From: Hyposmocoma kahamanoa
Taxonomy: Eukaryota > Arthropoda > Insecta > Lepidoptera > Cosmopterigidae
Length of the DNA stretch: 64,000 nt
Reading direction: 5' to 3'
NCBI RefSeq assembly: GCF_003589595.1
Contig: NW_020653765.1
Coordinates: 1,865,800 to 1,929,799 of the forward strand
In this document: positions 49,571 to 63,171 of the stretch, piece by piece
How the letters are laid out: every line of letters starts with the position of its first letter
Position numbering within the stretch: the first letter of the stretch is position 1
Notes under the pieces: model-generated
Told to the model about the DNA's origin: nothing
The model's database searches: none
Seen by the model: the letters and a program-made list of their open reading frames with translations, nothing else
Program-made: the position numbers and the translations under genes

Positions 49571-52500
49571 ATTAAATATGAGGTTTAATAATAATTACAA
49601 CAGAATAATTATTATACATCTTTCAGCCATAATAGATACATCACACTGTCACAAAAACAATTGACGTATATTTTAATGATATGTACCCCCCTTATAATGA
49701 ATTTGTAAATAACAGAATATTTAATCTTTGGTTGAAGGGGACTGTAGCTTTTGCCTTAGGATATTATGAATAATCATTTTTACTTTTTTTACATTTTAGA
49801 GTAGCAATACATTGACTACATCTTCTACATTATGTAGTGTATTTATATCACTTAATGTGCGAGATGAAGAAAAACTATTTATATGTATGACCAATTTTTT
49901 TTTTACTATTTTGGCATTTCTCGTATTAAACTAAATTATTTCTTCAATAAATTAGATTTGTTTATATAGTATTAGGATAGCGCTAATAACATTGAAAGTA
50001 TTTCTTATACGTCACTTTTTACAGTTGCAATAAAAGCAAACATTCATCGCAAACGTGAAAGTGATTATTAAAATCTAAGTGCACCACTCAGCCTTAAAAC
50101 ATTGCTTTGAATGTTCGAAAAAAGTTGAAACGGCATTCCATTTTCAAAATGTACCTTCGAGGGCGCGCGCTGTCCCCTTCTGTGGAAAATTACCCACACA
50201 TTCACACTTCCTTAAATTCACACTAACGTATTTTCAAGACAATTGTGAATCTTGTAGATATTTTTCTGCCTTCACTTCGATTTATAGTAAAATTTTATTT
50301 TATTGTCCATAATCGCCTTGATTGCCGTACTGTTTACACCGTTTTGCAAAATATCACCCTCATCGTATTAATAAAAAATCTAAAAATACTAAAGAAGCAC
50401 ACAACAAAAATCTATTGTAGACTAAAGTTACTAATACCTACATATAGTTCCACACATCTTTTTAGGTAGTCAAAATACATAATACAATTTAATCCACTCC
50501 TTAACTTCGCAAAAAAGAAACAAAATACATAAATAATCGAAGAGTAACCGATACTAAAACAACAGATGCATCATATTTCCCCCTGACGTGTAAGCACGCA
50601 CTCGCGCCGTCCTTTACAAACCTATAGCTTTCCCGAATATGTTCGTCTCTTTCTCGCTTGGGGCGTGTTCAGCTCTGTGATTGGTGGAGGGGAGAATGGC
50701 GTTACGCGCCGACGGCATCCGCCCGACGGCATTTTCCCGACGCTACGCGTTTGAAAACAGAATGCATTCTCTTGAATATTTCAAATTCTTCATATTGTGA
50801 TATTAATGCTTTGGAAAATATGGTCTACGTTTTAGTTTCAAAGTGTGTTCATGTATTAAGTGATTTATAATAATATTAATAATAAAAGGATTGAACATCT
50901 GCATACAAATATTAACCAAAAACCATGTTAATGTTATTTCAAATAAATATACTTTTAACGAATACTAAATAAACGCGAACATTGTTCGTAAACGCCAAAA
51001 TTGTGCAACATGGCAGCAGTGTTTAGATTGCAGGTTAAGTTTCATTGCCAAATCGGTTAATCAAGTTTGTATATTAAAACAGCGGTCCTGCTAAAAAAAA
51101 CTACATTCATCTGTGTATTGGCTATTGTGACAGTGAATTAAAAAATGACGCCCATTGGAAATGTCTTAACTTCTAAGTTTCGACTCTATCTTTTAATATA
51201 TAATTTGTAAATATATAAGAAAATATAATTATTTTTTATTATCTATATGTAGTTATCAGTATTCAATATGTAGCCTCATCGTCTTAAGTTTCTCTGTTGC
51301 GCTCCCACGGTATCTTCTCAATTTCCACCAAAGGCAACTTATCATTTATTAGCTTATTTTGTAATACTTAAATTACTATTTGTATTGATATTATAATTTT
51401 TATGAGCAATAAAGAATTTCATTCATTCATGCATTCACTGTTACTTTGAATAAGCAATTTTTGTTGGATTCCGTTTCGTACATTATTTTGAGCGTAGTAA
51501 AGTTACGGTTATCGTGGTTAGTAAAATGTAATAGAAATGGTCTCAGTCGACGTACTTACTTATACGTCGTGTGTGTCGTACATTATGGACAGCAACAAGC
51601 TACAACGTACATATAAGAACCTCTAGTAAGACAACAGTGATATCATAGAGACAGTAAATATTTAGCTCTTAATTTATTGTATATAATAAAAGTTACAATC
51701 TTTAACGTCGAACAATGCACAATAGTACTGTTTGGGGTGGGCACAGTGACACACCCAATTAAAGTTGCACGGATGGGTTGCCATGTTGCGCGTACGCATT
51801 CGCACGTGATCGTTGTGAGGGCACTTTTGGCTGGGTATTGGTTGAAACTTTGTTAGGTAAAGACGATAATAATAAGAAAGGCCATCTACCATTATTCGAT
51901 CTATGACAGGATAAGGAGAAGTGTAACATAACATAAGTATTACCCCTGACTCCCTGAATTAATACACATTCCTATGAATTGAATTTGTCATTGTTATCGT
52001 TACTACCCACTATCACCTATCTAGTCCACCGCTGGATAGAGATCAAAATTGCCATAAAGTTCAATCCTGTGCCGTCTTCAATCAGCCACCACTACTGTCG
52101 GCTGATTCCATTAGGACAATCTGTAAACCTCTTCCCAAAAGTTGTCATTTTGAAGATGTGACGTTATTGTACTAAGGTTGCGTAATATAGATACACCAAA
52201 AATCCGAACATGTTACAACAAAATGTGTTAAGGCCTAATTCTAAAATTATTTAACCTGAGAAGGATCGGAACAAAAATCACATCTCTCTAAGAGCATTAT
52301 GGGGTACGTTTATAATCGGCTAAATATCGAATTGTTCCATCCATTGTTCGGAGGCTTTAAACCTTCCGAGCCCTCCAGAATTGGTTTCGAGAGTTTTAAG
52401 CCAGACGACTTCCCGAACACTCCCACATAAACCCATAATAATGCTTAAAACAATCATTCATAGAGTCCAAATTTCATTGTCAGCAAGGGCAAAATAATTC

Positions 52501-53349
52501 CTGAAAAGTGAAAGCTTTCCTACGCAAGGTATTTAGGTTTAAACTCCTATTGAAAGAGGTGAAAGTTGGAGAAAACTGTGTGGAACAAAAAGAGGCCTTA
52601 ATGTGCGAATTCAGGGTTTGTTTTTGAGTATTTTTGTGGGGTGGTGGAAGATTGTGCTGTAACGAGTCTACACACAATGTAATTGTATCGGGGATCGCCT
52701 GGGGTAGTGATGGGGTCAGGTCGATGTTTTGGGTACTTTGTTGTATAGGATTTTAAACTTTATGAACCTGAAAAAATAAAATGCGCAAAATCGTCTATAT
52801 GTTCTATCGTTTTATAGTTTCTCGTATTCATCTTTTTATATTCTAATAAACTGCTTTATTTTTCGTATTCGAATAAAATTAAAAAAAAAATACTTTAATT
52901 ATACTTAATAAAAACAAAATTATTTTTTTAAATATTAGAAGACTTGTGTATGTTACAACCGCGACAATAACTTTATGGTTATACTTACCTTGAGTACCTA
53001 TACAGTTTCGTAAATATGGCGAAAACGGATAACGTACAAATAAATGGAGGTGTATAATTATGTTATAAAGAGTTCAAAATACATCCATCTGAAAGGTAGA
53101 GATCTAAGCGTGAATATAGAATAATAATTTAAATGCGTTATATGAATGAAACCATAACTAGGAACAATAACTAGGTAAAAAGAAAGTTTACTTTACCTAC
53201 TCATATACTTATTATTTATCTAAAAATAAATATCGACGCCGGAAAGCGATCTTGTCGGATCTCGAAAAATAGGACTTTACACCAGAGCCTAAAACTATTT
53301 CAAAAAATTATTTCTCTTTAATTTGAATTAGTAGAAAGTCAATTTTAAT

Positions 53350-53380
53350 GTAGGATTATATTATATTATATTATATATGT
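53350..53380 (+). repeat. ATTAT/TATAT microsatellite
   Basis: TTATATTATATTATATTATA followed by a TATG end. Simple sequence only. Confidence 0.6.
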
Positions 53381-54342
53381 GTCTAAATATAGAGTTTTGT
53401 TTATTTCTAAAGTGCCTATTTACCGACACAAGTACAGCCTAATGTAAATACTTACTTTCAGCTGTAAACGTTCAGTCCGTCTTAAACGAAGAGCCAAGAT
53501 TTTTCAATATTCGTGAGAAAATTGAAAATACTTTTTTCGCTCTTCTTGAAAATCGTGTAGATTTCTTCAACATCGCAACTGCCAATGTAAATAGAGATCA
53601 CATTATCGTGTGTCTCCATTTATCGACAAATGTTTCCCCCTCTATCGATAACTCATACACAACATCCCATCTGTAGCAAGGGTCGCAACAGAGGGGAACC
53701 GTCGTCGCGTATCGCTTTATTTCTATTTGGGCGGCCGTTTGTAATTGGCGCTTAATGAGCGGACACTTGCGGCACGATAAATTCTTTATCGAAAATATAG
53801 TATCGATATCAGTTACACATCATTATCTGGGCACTTGGAAAGCGAGACGGGCAAACTGGTACACTTGCACAGGATGTGACAAAAAATTCAACAGTATTAC
53901 AACTAGAGAAAGTACCTACAATAATATTAGATTCATGAAACTAATGCGGACTTTTTCGGTCGTTCCGCGTAATTCCTTTAATCGACGGATTTACAGTACA
54001 CTTTTCTTTTCAGAGGAATTACAGTTTCAATCAAAAGTGTACTTTTAGGTTATTGAAATAAAGTCGATGTAGTGCAAGTTTAAATTTACGCGAATTGACC
54101 GTGCCTTTTGTTTAAAAAACACCAGCTCTGCAGTGAATAGTTACTATTTTAAATATTAAAAGTAGACACGTATCTATTAACTATGACTTTATCTTTTATT
54201 ATTGACTGTACTTTGTTGTATTATTGTAAACACTGTCAGAGTAAATATTTACTGAAGTTGTGTTTAAATTTAGAAGTATGACAGGAACGGAGCAACTGAC
54301 AGACCATTGTCTCAGCCTGCCCCGTTGGGAACAACGCGTGGT

Positions 54343-54632
54343 GTGCATTTTTTTATAATACCGAGTAACGGGATGAACAAGTTGTGCGCCTGATTGGTAA
54401 ACGACACGCCCATGCATAACAGTTGCAGTGCCACTCAGAGCTTTAAATCGCAAAGATCTTAGGGGCACTGCCACTGCGTCCATCACCTTGAGACATAAGT
54501 TAGCAAGTCCCACGTGCCTATAATTTCATTACCCCTCAAAACCGGAACACAGTAATCCTCACATTACAGCTTGGCGACAAAACTAAGAGAAATGGCAGTA
54601 ATTTTCTGGACGAAATCTACTGCTCCTAAAAT
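54343..54632 (-). repeat. Family A element, near full length
   Basis: Reverse orientation: TTTTTTATAATACCGAGTAA, AACAGTTGCAGTGCCACTCA, CAAGTCCCACGTGCCTATAA, ending near GAAATCTACTGCTCCTAAA. Confidence 0.8.
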
Positions 54633-55021
54633 GTATGCAAATTGATGCTTTTTGATTGATTGACTAAGGTCGAATGATATACAACTTTTATTACTATTAT
54701 AATTGGTCTTAATTATCAACATAACAAGGTTTCCACTAATACCCAGCCAAGTGCCCTCATATCGGTCACGAGCGAATGCGTACACGCAGCGAGGTAAGCC
54801 ACCCGTGCAGCTTTAATTGGGTGTGGCACTGTGCCCACCCCAAACAGCTATCTTTCGTTTTGTTCAATGTTAATAATTTTTATTTATTAATTCGAAAAAT
54901 TAAACTGAGATACGGGAAATAAAGACCTTAACACGTTTGTTTTTTACTATGGTAGTATAAGATTGTTAGGTATAGAGCATTTATTATAGTATTGATTAAT
55001 ATTACTTATTAAATATGATTA

Positions 55022-55240
55022 AAAAAGGGAACCGACTTCAAACTTTACAATGGGTTACCGGAAACCACGCGAAACCAGATTAATCCCCTACTTTGCCACC
55101 CTTAGATATTTAATATTTTTATTGAGGTATACCCTCTTTCCAACAAAAAAATAATCATCAAAATCGGTTCGCAAATGCCACAGTAATCACGAAACATACC
55201 CACAAAAAATACAATCGAATTTGAAGTTAGTTTATAAAAT
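55022..55240 (-). repeat. ACCGACTTCAAAA-family repeat, partial
   Basis: Starts near GGGAACCGACTTCAAAC, reads GGTTACCGGAAACCACGCG, TTTGCCACCCTTAGA and ACCCTCTTTCCAACAAAAAA, and ends near AATCGAATTTGAAGTTAG. It lacks part of the middle compared with the 12.7 kb copy. Confidence 0.65.
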
Positions 55241-57329
55241 AAAATAAAAGTATGTCATATTTGTGAAATACGAGTACTAAAACCACTCAGGAACATATTA
55301 ACAACAACTCCTGTTCCATAACCTTTAAGTTTTGTTGTACTCTATTGAAATCTGTTTTTGGTAATAAGATAGTAGGTTCAAACGTGCAAGTTTCCTCCCT
55401 GACGACCCCCACCCCCATTCCTGCGTTTTGCACTGGTATTTACGCTAGCGCTTTCTTTTATTATCGCAGTTATTGTTGTTACCATTTAGTGGATCTATTA
55501 AACATTTTTATTTGTGTAAGAAAGTAAAATCTGATGAATTATTATACGTCTTGGTACAAGAGTCGTTGTTTATGATGTCAGTAATGTAGTCCTGTGAGGT
55601 CAATGATTTTACACTTATAAACATGAGAGGTAAATGGTATTATACTTTGCTGCGAGGTCGTTACTATTTTACAAATAACTCTCCGAATAACCAGTTGCAT
55701 TTCCATTTTTTGCAACCTAGAGCGACACCTATTAACAACAGATCTCTTTAGGAGGAGCAACCTACTCAACCCCTCTTGCGAAATGGGAGGGTTCGTCCCT
55801 CTGTACTCTCAACGGCTGAGACGCAAAATTTGCAAACAGTTCAGCCACCCTTGCACAGATGGCGTAGTTTAATATTTTAAGAGTTGCAACTGTGTACACT
55901 TGGTGTAGGAACGTCCTGACTGACCATTATTGCGGAATTCGAAAGTAATGTTTTGAATTAACACGAACATTCACAAGTTTGTGTACCCCAATTCTTAACC
56001 ATCGTATCTAATATCGTGCCCTTGGTATCATGTAGCCACTTGTGATCGTGCGTCAAAAGTGCTTTTATCACAAAAAAGTCGTAAAAATAATACGAACTAG
56101 GATGATTCGTGACACTTCATATGACGTTTGTCACAGGGATGAGGCAAAGTAAAGGATTTTTAGTGTATTTTATTTTTAAAGCAAAAGTTCTCTCTCATGG
56201 TTTTATTTTTCTTACGTATACTGAACGATGTACAGATGTGTGAACTGTTTTGTATTATATTGAAGGCTCACACAACTATAATTCAAATGCAACTTCAATT
56301 GATATTTTAATACATTTTTAAAAAGGTATAGGTTTCAGAAAAGTAATAACATTGCCAAGCCAATTCATTGCCTATGATTAAAATTCATACTTTAAGAATG
56401 AATACTTGTACTAGACATTTATTCATAAAAGTATCGAAATTTTTTTATTGATTTATCTCATCTCTAGCAAATGCAGGGTAATGAAATAACCTTTCCACGT
56501 TGTTGTAAAAAATAATGAATTTTTGAAAAAAAAATGTATTTCCACTTATTTCTTACAAATCAATATTCATTTGGCGTTATTTTTACTTAAATTTAATAAA
56601 CAAAAGCTATTCATTCAAACTTATAAAAATAGTTCCTAGATTATATTTAGCATACATGAAACAAATTATGTATTTAGAAATTTTACAGCTCTCCTATTTA
56701 AGCATAAAAAAGTTATCGAGTAATTTCGTTCATAGAAACTTTAAAGCTTCATTCAGAGTAGTCATTTTGTAGATGTGACTTTATTACACCAAGGGTGCGA
56801 ATTGTAAGTTACGTCTCTTAATAATAAAGGAGACGATATGCCATAATTCTATATATCAAAGGTTAAGACGGTACAGCGGTTCTTTGATCTATGTCGGCGT
56901 TCTTTACAGCATTGTGACGCTTGCGCAACAATTGTTGTCGTGCCATTGTTTGGTTGAACAAGTGTTTGGGGTGTACACAATATTTAACCAACTTAAAAAA
57001 GAAAGGATACATACACAAAATCCATCAGTGTTGTATAAAAACATTCATAAAACCATCTCTCAGCAGGGTTCAATTATCTATATAGGTAGGAAACTTTGTT
57101 TTTTTTTTTTATGATAGCAAATGACGAGCAAACGAGTTACAGCGTTTATGCACTACCGTCCTTAAAACGTTCCTCAAGAGAATGAAAAAGAAACAAAGTC
57201 AATAACATTACGTAAATTATAATAAACAATATAAATACTTACATAATGCATATTTCATATAACAGAGAATAACATTCTGTAACAACTGACGAAATAGGTG
57301 TATCCCACAAAAAATTACTTCTCGAATTT

Positions 57330-57628
57330 CGTGCTTTTCTTATGATATCAAGTGACAGAACAAACAAGTTGTACGCCTGGTGTTAAGTCGTACGCCTGTC
57401 CATAGCAGTTGCAGTGCCTTGCAGATCTGAGAGACACTGCGCCTGTCAGTCTGAGACATAAGTTAACAAGTCTCATGTGCCTGTAATTTCACCAGCACCA
57501 TTCAAAACCAGTACGCAGTATTGCTTTGCTTGGCAATGGAAATAGGTAAGGTGGCTAATAATAGGTATTCCCTGGTACTTCCCTGGAAGAACGCTTTCAC
57601 AAAAAAAAAAACAAGGTGATTTACAGCT
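57330..57628 (-). repeat. Family A element, rearranged 5' end
   Basis: Reverse orientation: TATCAAGTGACAGAACAAAC, GCAGTTGCAGTGCCTTGCAG, TTTCACCAGCACCATTCAAA. The end nearest 57.6 kb has a short local duplication around TTCCCTGG. Confidence 0.75.
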
Positions 57629-58292
57629 ACTGCTTTTTTATTGAGTACGCAATATATGCCTTACAAACTCTCTTCTTTCAAAACGAGAACATTACAACCT
57701 GTTCATAAGGAATCCAAAAGGAAAACATTGGGTTATGTGGTCAATTAAAATTTTAATACAAAATTACATACGAAATAAGACATCTATATTATGACCCCAA
57801 AGTCGTAATTACGCTGCCATCTGTTCTGGATATCAATTGTTGATAATCTCCATAATCCACCCGTTCACCTGAGGAAAGGCTAAGGGGGGAGAGGGGGCGA
57901 AGAAATCCTATTTTCATAGTTCACTTCACGAACCGCCGTAATTTCGTTAGCACGCATCAGTGCATTGGGCTCCTGGTGTAGATGGGGAGAAAGTAGTATT
58001 GATACTTTAGTAGTTCAATATACAAAACATTTTTATGTAAATATGAACAAACATTGGAACACAATTTATAATGTTGGCTAGCGCCTAAAAATTATAAGCT
58101 CGGCATGAAATACTCCGGTTTTTTAAAATCTTTGTTTATTAGAGAGTTTATTCTCAACAGAATATGCTACCCCCAGAGGAATATTGCAACTATCAAACAT
58201 TCATACTGATTATTTACACTGAAATACATTTTTGTACCATTCGGTACAGAGCTCTGGCAATTTTGGATATAATGTGGACCAGTATGCTGTTA

Positions 58293-58815
58293 GGGCGTGT
58301 TCCCACTAAGTCGTTACGACAGATTGTCGTGCAGCTTACAGTGTAGTGGCTTGTATATTTAAATGAAGTTGTTCACATATAGCACGACACGATTAACTGT
58401 CGTTCACGGTTTTTTATCATTACAACGACAAACTGTCGTCACAGTGGGAACAGCTAGAACGACAGTCGTCAGACGATAAAAAAAAGTCACGATAAAAACG
58501 TGACGACAGATTGTCGCAGCTCCTATTGTCGTCACGTTTTATTTATCGCTGTCCGCAAGTATTCTGCTCCCTGCCTTCCCCTCTCGTACCCCGCGCTCTC
58601 TGCTCGCTTTGCAGTAGCGTTGGTTCGTAGCCAGAGATGGGCAAGGAGGCTGTTGTGAAACGATAAATTGTCGTCACGATCTAGTAGGAACAGCTAGTCA
58701 CGACAGTCGTTCAACGATAAAAAATCGTCCACGACAAATAGTCGTGATATGGAAACAGGCTAGACATGACAGTCGTCTAACGATATAAAACGTGACGACA
58801 TATGGGAACCCGCCC
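58293..58815. mobile_element. 523-bp modular MITE with GGGCG..GTTCCCA ends
   Basis: The left end GGGCGTGTTCCCACTAAGTC and the right end (other strand) GGGCGGGTTCCCATATGTCG are inverted repeats. The flanking triplets are TTA and ATA, an imperfect match to a 3-bp TWA duplication. Inside, a module like GGGAACAGCTAG...ACGACAGTCGT...ACGATAAAA recurs around 58.45, 58.69 and 58.75 kb in the same sense, each itself partly palindromic (ACGACAGTCGT). No open frame. PIF/Harbinger origin is possible. Confidence 0.65.
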
Positions 58816-59664
58816 ATACGCGTGTCTGTTTAGGAGAATCTAACGAACGAGTGAATAGTAAAGTTTAATGAATATGACATTTTGAGTTGTAATTTCTTTA
58901 TCCATGAAAAAAAATATCATGAACGTGTAACTTGAAAATTTGGAGCAATTGCAAAACTAACGAAAATTTACATTCTAACGTCGTAATATATGTCTTATAC
59001 AATTGTATATAAATAATATGTATTATGCAGTCGATTATGATCAAAGAATTTTTATCTTTGAACGAATGAATTAATGAAATATTGTTTTTGCATCATTCTA
59101 CTCTTTTGCAAGTATTACCTGACGTCTCAAACAAAGTATCAAAATCACAACCTTATCACATAATTTCGTCTAAGATGTTTACAAAGTTATTCCATATTTT
59201 CAATTTAAACAGTCGCGAGTGTGGGAAGGTCTACCTTCACTCACTACGGTAGCTGGGGTCTACTTATATTGGCAGTGTTATAATTATTTGTATTGTATTA
59301 TGAAGATAGGCAGCTTTATTTTTAAAGAATGATGGTTGATCCAAGGTTTATATATTGTACTTATTGCTTTATTGATAGCGCAATGAAAGACGACAAAAAA
59401 AAAATCGACGACAGTAAATAGAGCAAGAATAATATTAAGCGCTAAAGATGTTATTCTCACTGTTCTCACACACGGTTCAAGCAAGTATATACATAGGGCG
59501 CACTACAGGTATCCGGAACTGGCCACTTACATAAACAATATTTAAAAAGTAATTACAACATTTGAAAATGGCTTTCTTTGGCTGTAGAATACAGTTTGTT
59601 TCATCTGACTGTCACTTGTTTTTACATTGTGGCGTCATTTTAGAATTTGATTGTCTACATCACC

Positions 59665-60274
59665 ATGGATTTAACTCGTGAAAATTTTCGTAGTACGATT
59701 TTCTACGATTTTAAGTGTAATGTAACAACTCAGCGGAGCTTCGCTCGATTTCAAACTGCTTTTGGTGATGAAGCACCATACAAGATGACTATTTAAAGCT
59801 GCTTTGCAGAATTCAAACGCGGTCGTGTGAAACCCAGTGACGCATTTCGTGATGGTCGCCCGTCCACTGCTGTGAACAACAAAAACATCGATGCTGTGCG
59901 CCGTATGATCAAAACAGACAGGCATGTGACATACCATGAAATTCGGATATCTTTAGGCATAGGCATGAGTCGAATACAATTAATACTACACAAACATTTG
60001 GGTGTGAAAAAGCTGTGCTTTCGGTGGATCCCACACAATTTGACTGAGGCTCAAAAAACGGATTGCATCACTTGGTGCAATACTATTTTTACCAAATTCA
60101 ACGAAGGGCGTCAAATTTGGTGTTGAACATAGTAACAGGTGACGAAACATGGATTTATAGTTGCGATCCCAAAACAAAGTAGCAATCGAGCGTATGGGTC
60201 TTTCGAGATGAGCCGCAGTTGATTGCCGTAGTGATTGTGTATGTAGCCGAGATCCTTCTTTGACAAAAATGGTT
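59665..60274 (+). pseudogene. Decayed mariner-like transposase, distinct from the intact one
   Basis: Starts MDLTRENFRSTIFYDFKCNV, the beginning of a basal mariner family common in insects. It then reads FAEFKRGRVKPSDAFRDGRP, DAVRRMIKTDRHVTYHEIR, HKHLGVKKLC, WIPHNLTEAQKTD and, after a frame change, IVTGDETWIYSCDPKTK. In-frame stops and at least one frameshift break it, for example a stop after SFQTAFGDEAPYKMTI at about 59.79 kb and another after DPKTK at 60.18 kb. The first catalytic Asp (TGDETW) remains; the other two and the whole 3' half are gone. Similarity stops near 60.27 kb at a join to Harbinger-like sequence. Confidence 0.9.
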
Positions 60275-60317
60275 AATAATACAGAACTCACTCAGGACGC
60301 TGCAGTTATACAGTCTA

Positions 60318-60480
60318 TTTGGTTTTTGTTTACTCAAATAAAGAGACACCGAAGACATTGGATACATCCCTTTTTGCGAACCAGATCGATAAATGGATAA
60401 TTTCAACTTCATTACAAAGATTTAAGAAAACATGAACATAAATTTGGTCGATTTTCAATAGCAAATATAAATTTATCGAC
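60318..60480 (+). pseudogene. PIF/Harbinger transposase N-terminal remnant
   Basis: The frame through 60341 reads KRHRRHWIHPFLRTRSING, a stop at 60398-60400, then FQLHYKDLRKHEHKFGRFS. The pattern basic-basic-W-x-HP...G-x-F-x-x-x-Y-x-DL-R-x-x-x-x-K-F is the conserved N-terminal block of Harbinger/HARBI1-like transposases. Only this block survives; the DDE catalytic part is absent. It shows that PIF/Harbinger elements have been in this genome, consistent with the TTA-flanked MITE elsewhere in the window. Confidence 0.75.
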
Positions 60481-60705
60481 GTCGAGATCTATTGTAGAAA
60501 ACTGAACATGTCCTTAAGCTTAAAAGTCTACGCGGTAGTGCGGAGCGCAGTGAGCCATACCCTGCGGTAAAACCACGCGCGCCTGAGAAGCGTTGTCAGT
60601 GTGTTCGGCGGCTCGTGTTTTCCATACAAATTGAGGTACTTCAGTACAACGTTAAAAAATGCAGCTGCGCCTTCCGTCGCGGGGCGCGGTGCAGTGTGAT
60701 AATCA

Positions 60706-60846
60706 TCATCATCATCATCATCAGCCTATTGCAGTCCACTGCTGGACATAGGCCTCCCCTAATGCACGCCATTTCGCCCTGTTCTCGGCTTGACGCATCC
60801 ATTTCCTGCCAGCAATCTTCCGCAGATCGTCACTCCATCTGGCTGG
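60706..60846 (-). mobile_element. Dead-on-arrival RTE insertion with 13-bp target duplication
   Basis: AGTGTGATAATCA occurs at 60693-60705 and again at 60847-60859, bracketing 141 bp that consist of the RTE C-terminal codons plus a TGA-repeat tail (ATC repeats on the plus strand). Exact flanking repeats show that both ends of the insertion are preserved. Confidence 0.88.
60721..60846 (-). pseudogene. RTE-clade retrotransposon C-terminus, 5'-truncated
   Basis: The minus strand reads RWSDDLRKIAGRKWMRQAEN and then RAKWRALGEAYVQQWTAIG before a stop at 60723-60721, the distinctive last residues of RTE-clade reverse transcriptase proteins in insects. The stop is followed directly by a (TGA)n tail, which RTE elements use instead of poly(A). 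Only about 42 codons remain, typical of 5' truncation during reverse transcription. Confidence 0.88.
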
Positions 60847-61917
60847 AGTGTGATAATCACCTAATAGATAAAAGAACGAATTTTATGAAATAAAACAACA
60901 ACGAACGCCAAGATACTCTAATACGCTACAATGAAAAGACAGAAACCACCATAACACTATCGCAGTAGCTAATTATGTCTACATGTTTTAATAATTAAAT
61001 GCAACCTGGTTTTCAGCAGTCCAACCATGAAAACGCCAGTAAATCCCAACATGTACTATTCACCGTCTGTAACTTCACTCGCGACATTTTGCAACATTTC
61101 ACTGCGATGATACATTACCGCGTTCATAAATTGAGAAACTTTTATCAAGCAACTGTAAACATATCGACAAAGATAATCATTAAATGACTACTAAGTATAC
61201 GAATGAAATTTATTTAGGGTTAATACAGGGGAGGAGGTTTTAGTCCGTAGGTCATTGGGTCAAAAATATTTTCTCTTACCCATGCAATGTTTGGAAGATT
61301 CAGGGCTCCCTACCTTGCCCAACATATTAACAGGGCACCCGCGAGGACATAATTTAACAATTTTATTAGTTTATGCAGTGTTAACCCTAAGTTTTGTGTT
61401 GCTGAAAAACCTATCAAAAATACAATATATCCTCGAATACCTAGCAAGATATTTTACTTGCTAACGTATAAGAATAACACTTCCTTTTCTAATCCTTTAA
61501 TAAGAATATGACGGTTTTACAACGTTTTTAAGATTTATATGTATGAAAAATTCCGATTTGGATATTTTTGACAAGATCCAGAATATTTAAAAGAATAATT
61601 CGCCTAGCACTTACTTATATATTACCCAAACCCATGTCGCTTTTGTATTATTAAATAAGTAACTAAATTATGAACAGTAGACGATGATGATGTGTCAATA
61701 GAAGTAGGGTTACAATCTGGTACAGAACTTATAGGATATTTAACTCTTGTCATTGTAATTTGATTGTTATCTGTTTTCTGGTCTACGTAATAAATAAATA
61801 AATATAAAAAAATATTTTCTTCGTACTTTGAACTGCCGAAAGTTCCAAAAGTTTCTCACGGGTGGCTCTGTCGGCAAAAAACCGTTTTAAACGCAATATA
61901 AAGATCTGCAACGCACA

Positions 61918-62075
61918 CATAAAGAAATTCGCAAGATCTGTAGCTTAGTTGGTAAGCCGGTGGCCCCGGTGCGGCAACAGACGTTGACTCCAGTCAAGTG
62001 AGACCGAAGGAATTTTTCTTTGTATTTTTCGATCTTTCTATCAATAATAATACTTGTTATTAGTGGAAATTTATG
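61918..62075 (+). mobile_element. tRNA-like SINE, GGAATTTTTC-tail family
   Basis: Head ATCTGTAGCTTAGTTGGTAA, GTTGACTCCAGTCAAG in place of a good B box, then ACCGAAGGAATTTTTCTTTG and TTCGATCTTTCTATCAATAA. The B box is mutated, so it is unlikely to be transcribed by polymerase III. Confidence 0.7.
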
Positions 62076-63171
62076 AATATCATGACAGTAAACACATCGT
62101 GATATAAAACAAAGTAAATAGTACTTGTGTCCACATTTTTATACACATGGTTTGATGACAACAATACCTCTCTTGATGCATTCAAGTGCAATAATCGATA
62201 ATTATTGATCATTATTCGATCATAATTGTTTGCAAATGACATGTGGCGTATTTGCTTGCTTTAAACGAGTACGCTATTATTTCTTTACAAATTCCCATGC
62301 TTAACCACTACAGTCATAACAGCTGCTATTATAACCTACCTTTTTTTTTAAAGCATACTATATATTGACGGTATGCTTTTTCTTGGTATAAAGAAAACGG
62401 TATAACTCGGTAACACGGCCTTCTTTACCATAGTTAGGATTATTAATCAACGAAATTGTCAATGGTTTAGTCATCTGGGGTCATTTTTTCATTTATTTTC
62501 CAAAACAAAATTATTTACATTGGTTCTTAAATCTAACCTACCTACTGCGATCCTTTTAACGGATTTATACGTAGGTGGCTACAGTCATCGTACAGCATAG
62601 GTAATGCGCTTTTTTTTAGAAAAATAAAAATAAAAATATACTGCATTAAAAGAAATAATATTAAACTAGACAAATTGTATATATAACTAATAATAATATT
62701 TTATTTTTTTATTACATTGACTCATATTACTAAATACTACAACAATAACCAACAATATTAATACTTGATCACAGTTTTCATCAAACAGTACTAGAATATT
62801 GTTTGATAGAAAATGCCTTTAACCTGTTTTTGCATTGTGTTACATTTTTACATATTAATATTTTTTGTATAAGATTTTTAGGTAATGTGTTTAGCGTATC
62901 AGGGAGTATGTAATCCCTTCTTATTTGTCCATATACATTTTTATATTTAGGTAAGTACGACAAACTACGCAAATTAGAAAGTCTATTTTTTGTTCTAATT
63001 CATGTACCAATGTGAAGCTTTTTCTTATTTTCATTAAATTCCTGTTTTCTGGTCTTAACTAAACGTAAAAAAGACGTAATTACCAAATTTATTTTATTAT
63101 CCAAATAATGGTGATCGGTGTCGCTATTTTTTCAATAAATAGCGAAAAGCAATACATATTGGGAACAACCA

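Noticed and set aside
50658..50870. A 70-codon frame in a less AT-rich segment as a coding exon
   Set aside because: No homology and no acceptor/donor pair at its edges; kept only as a possible regulatory island.
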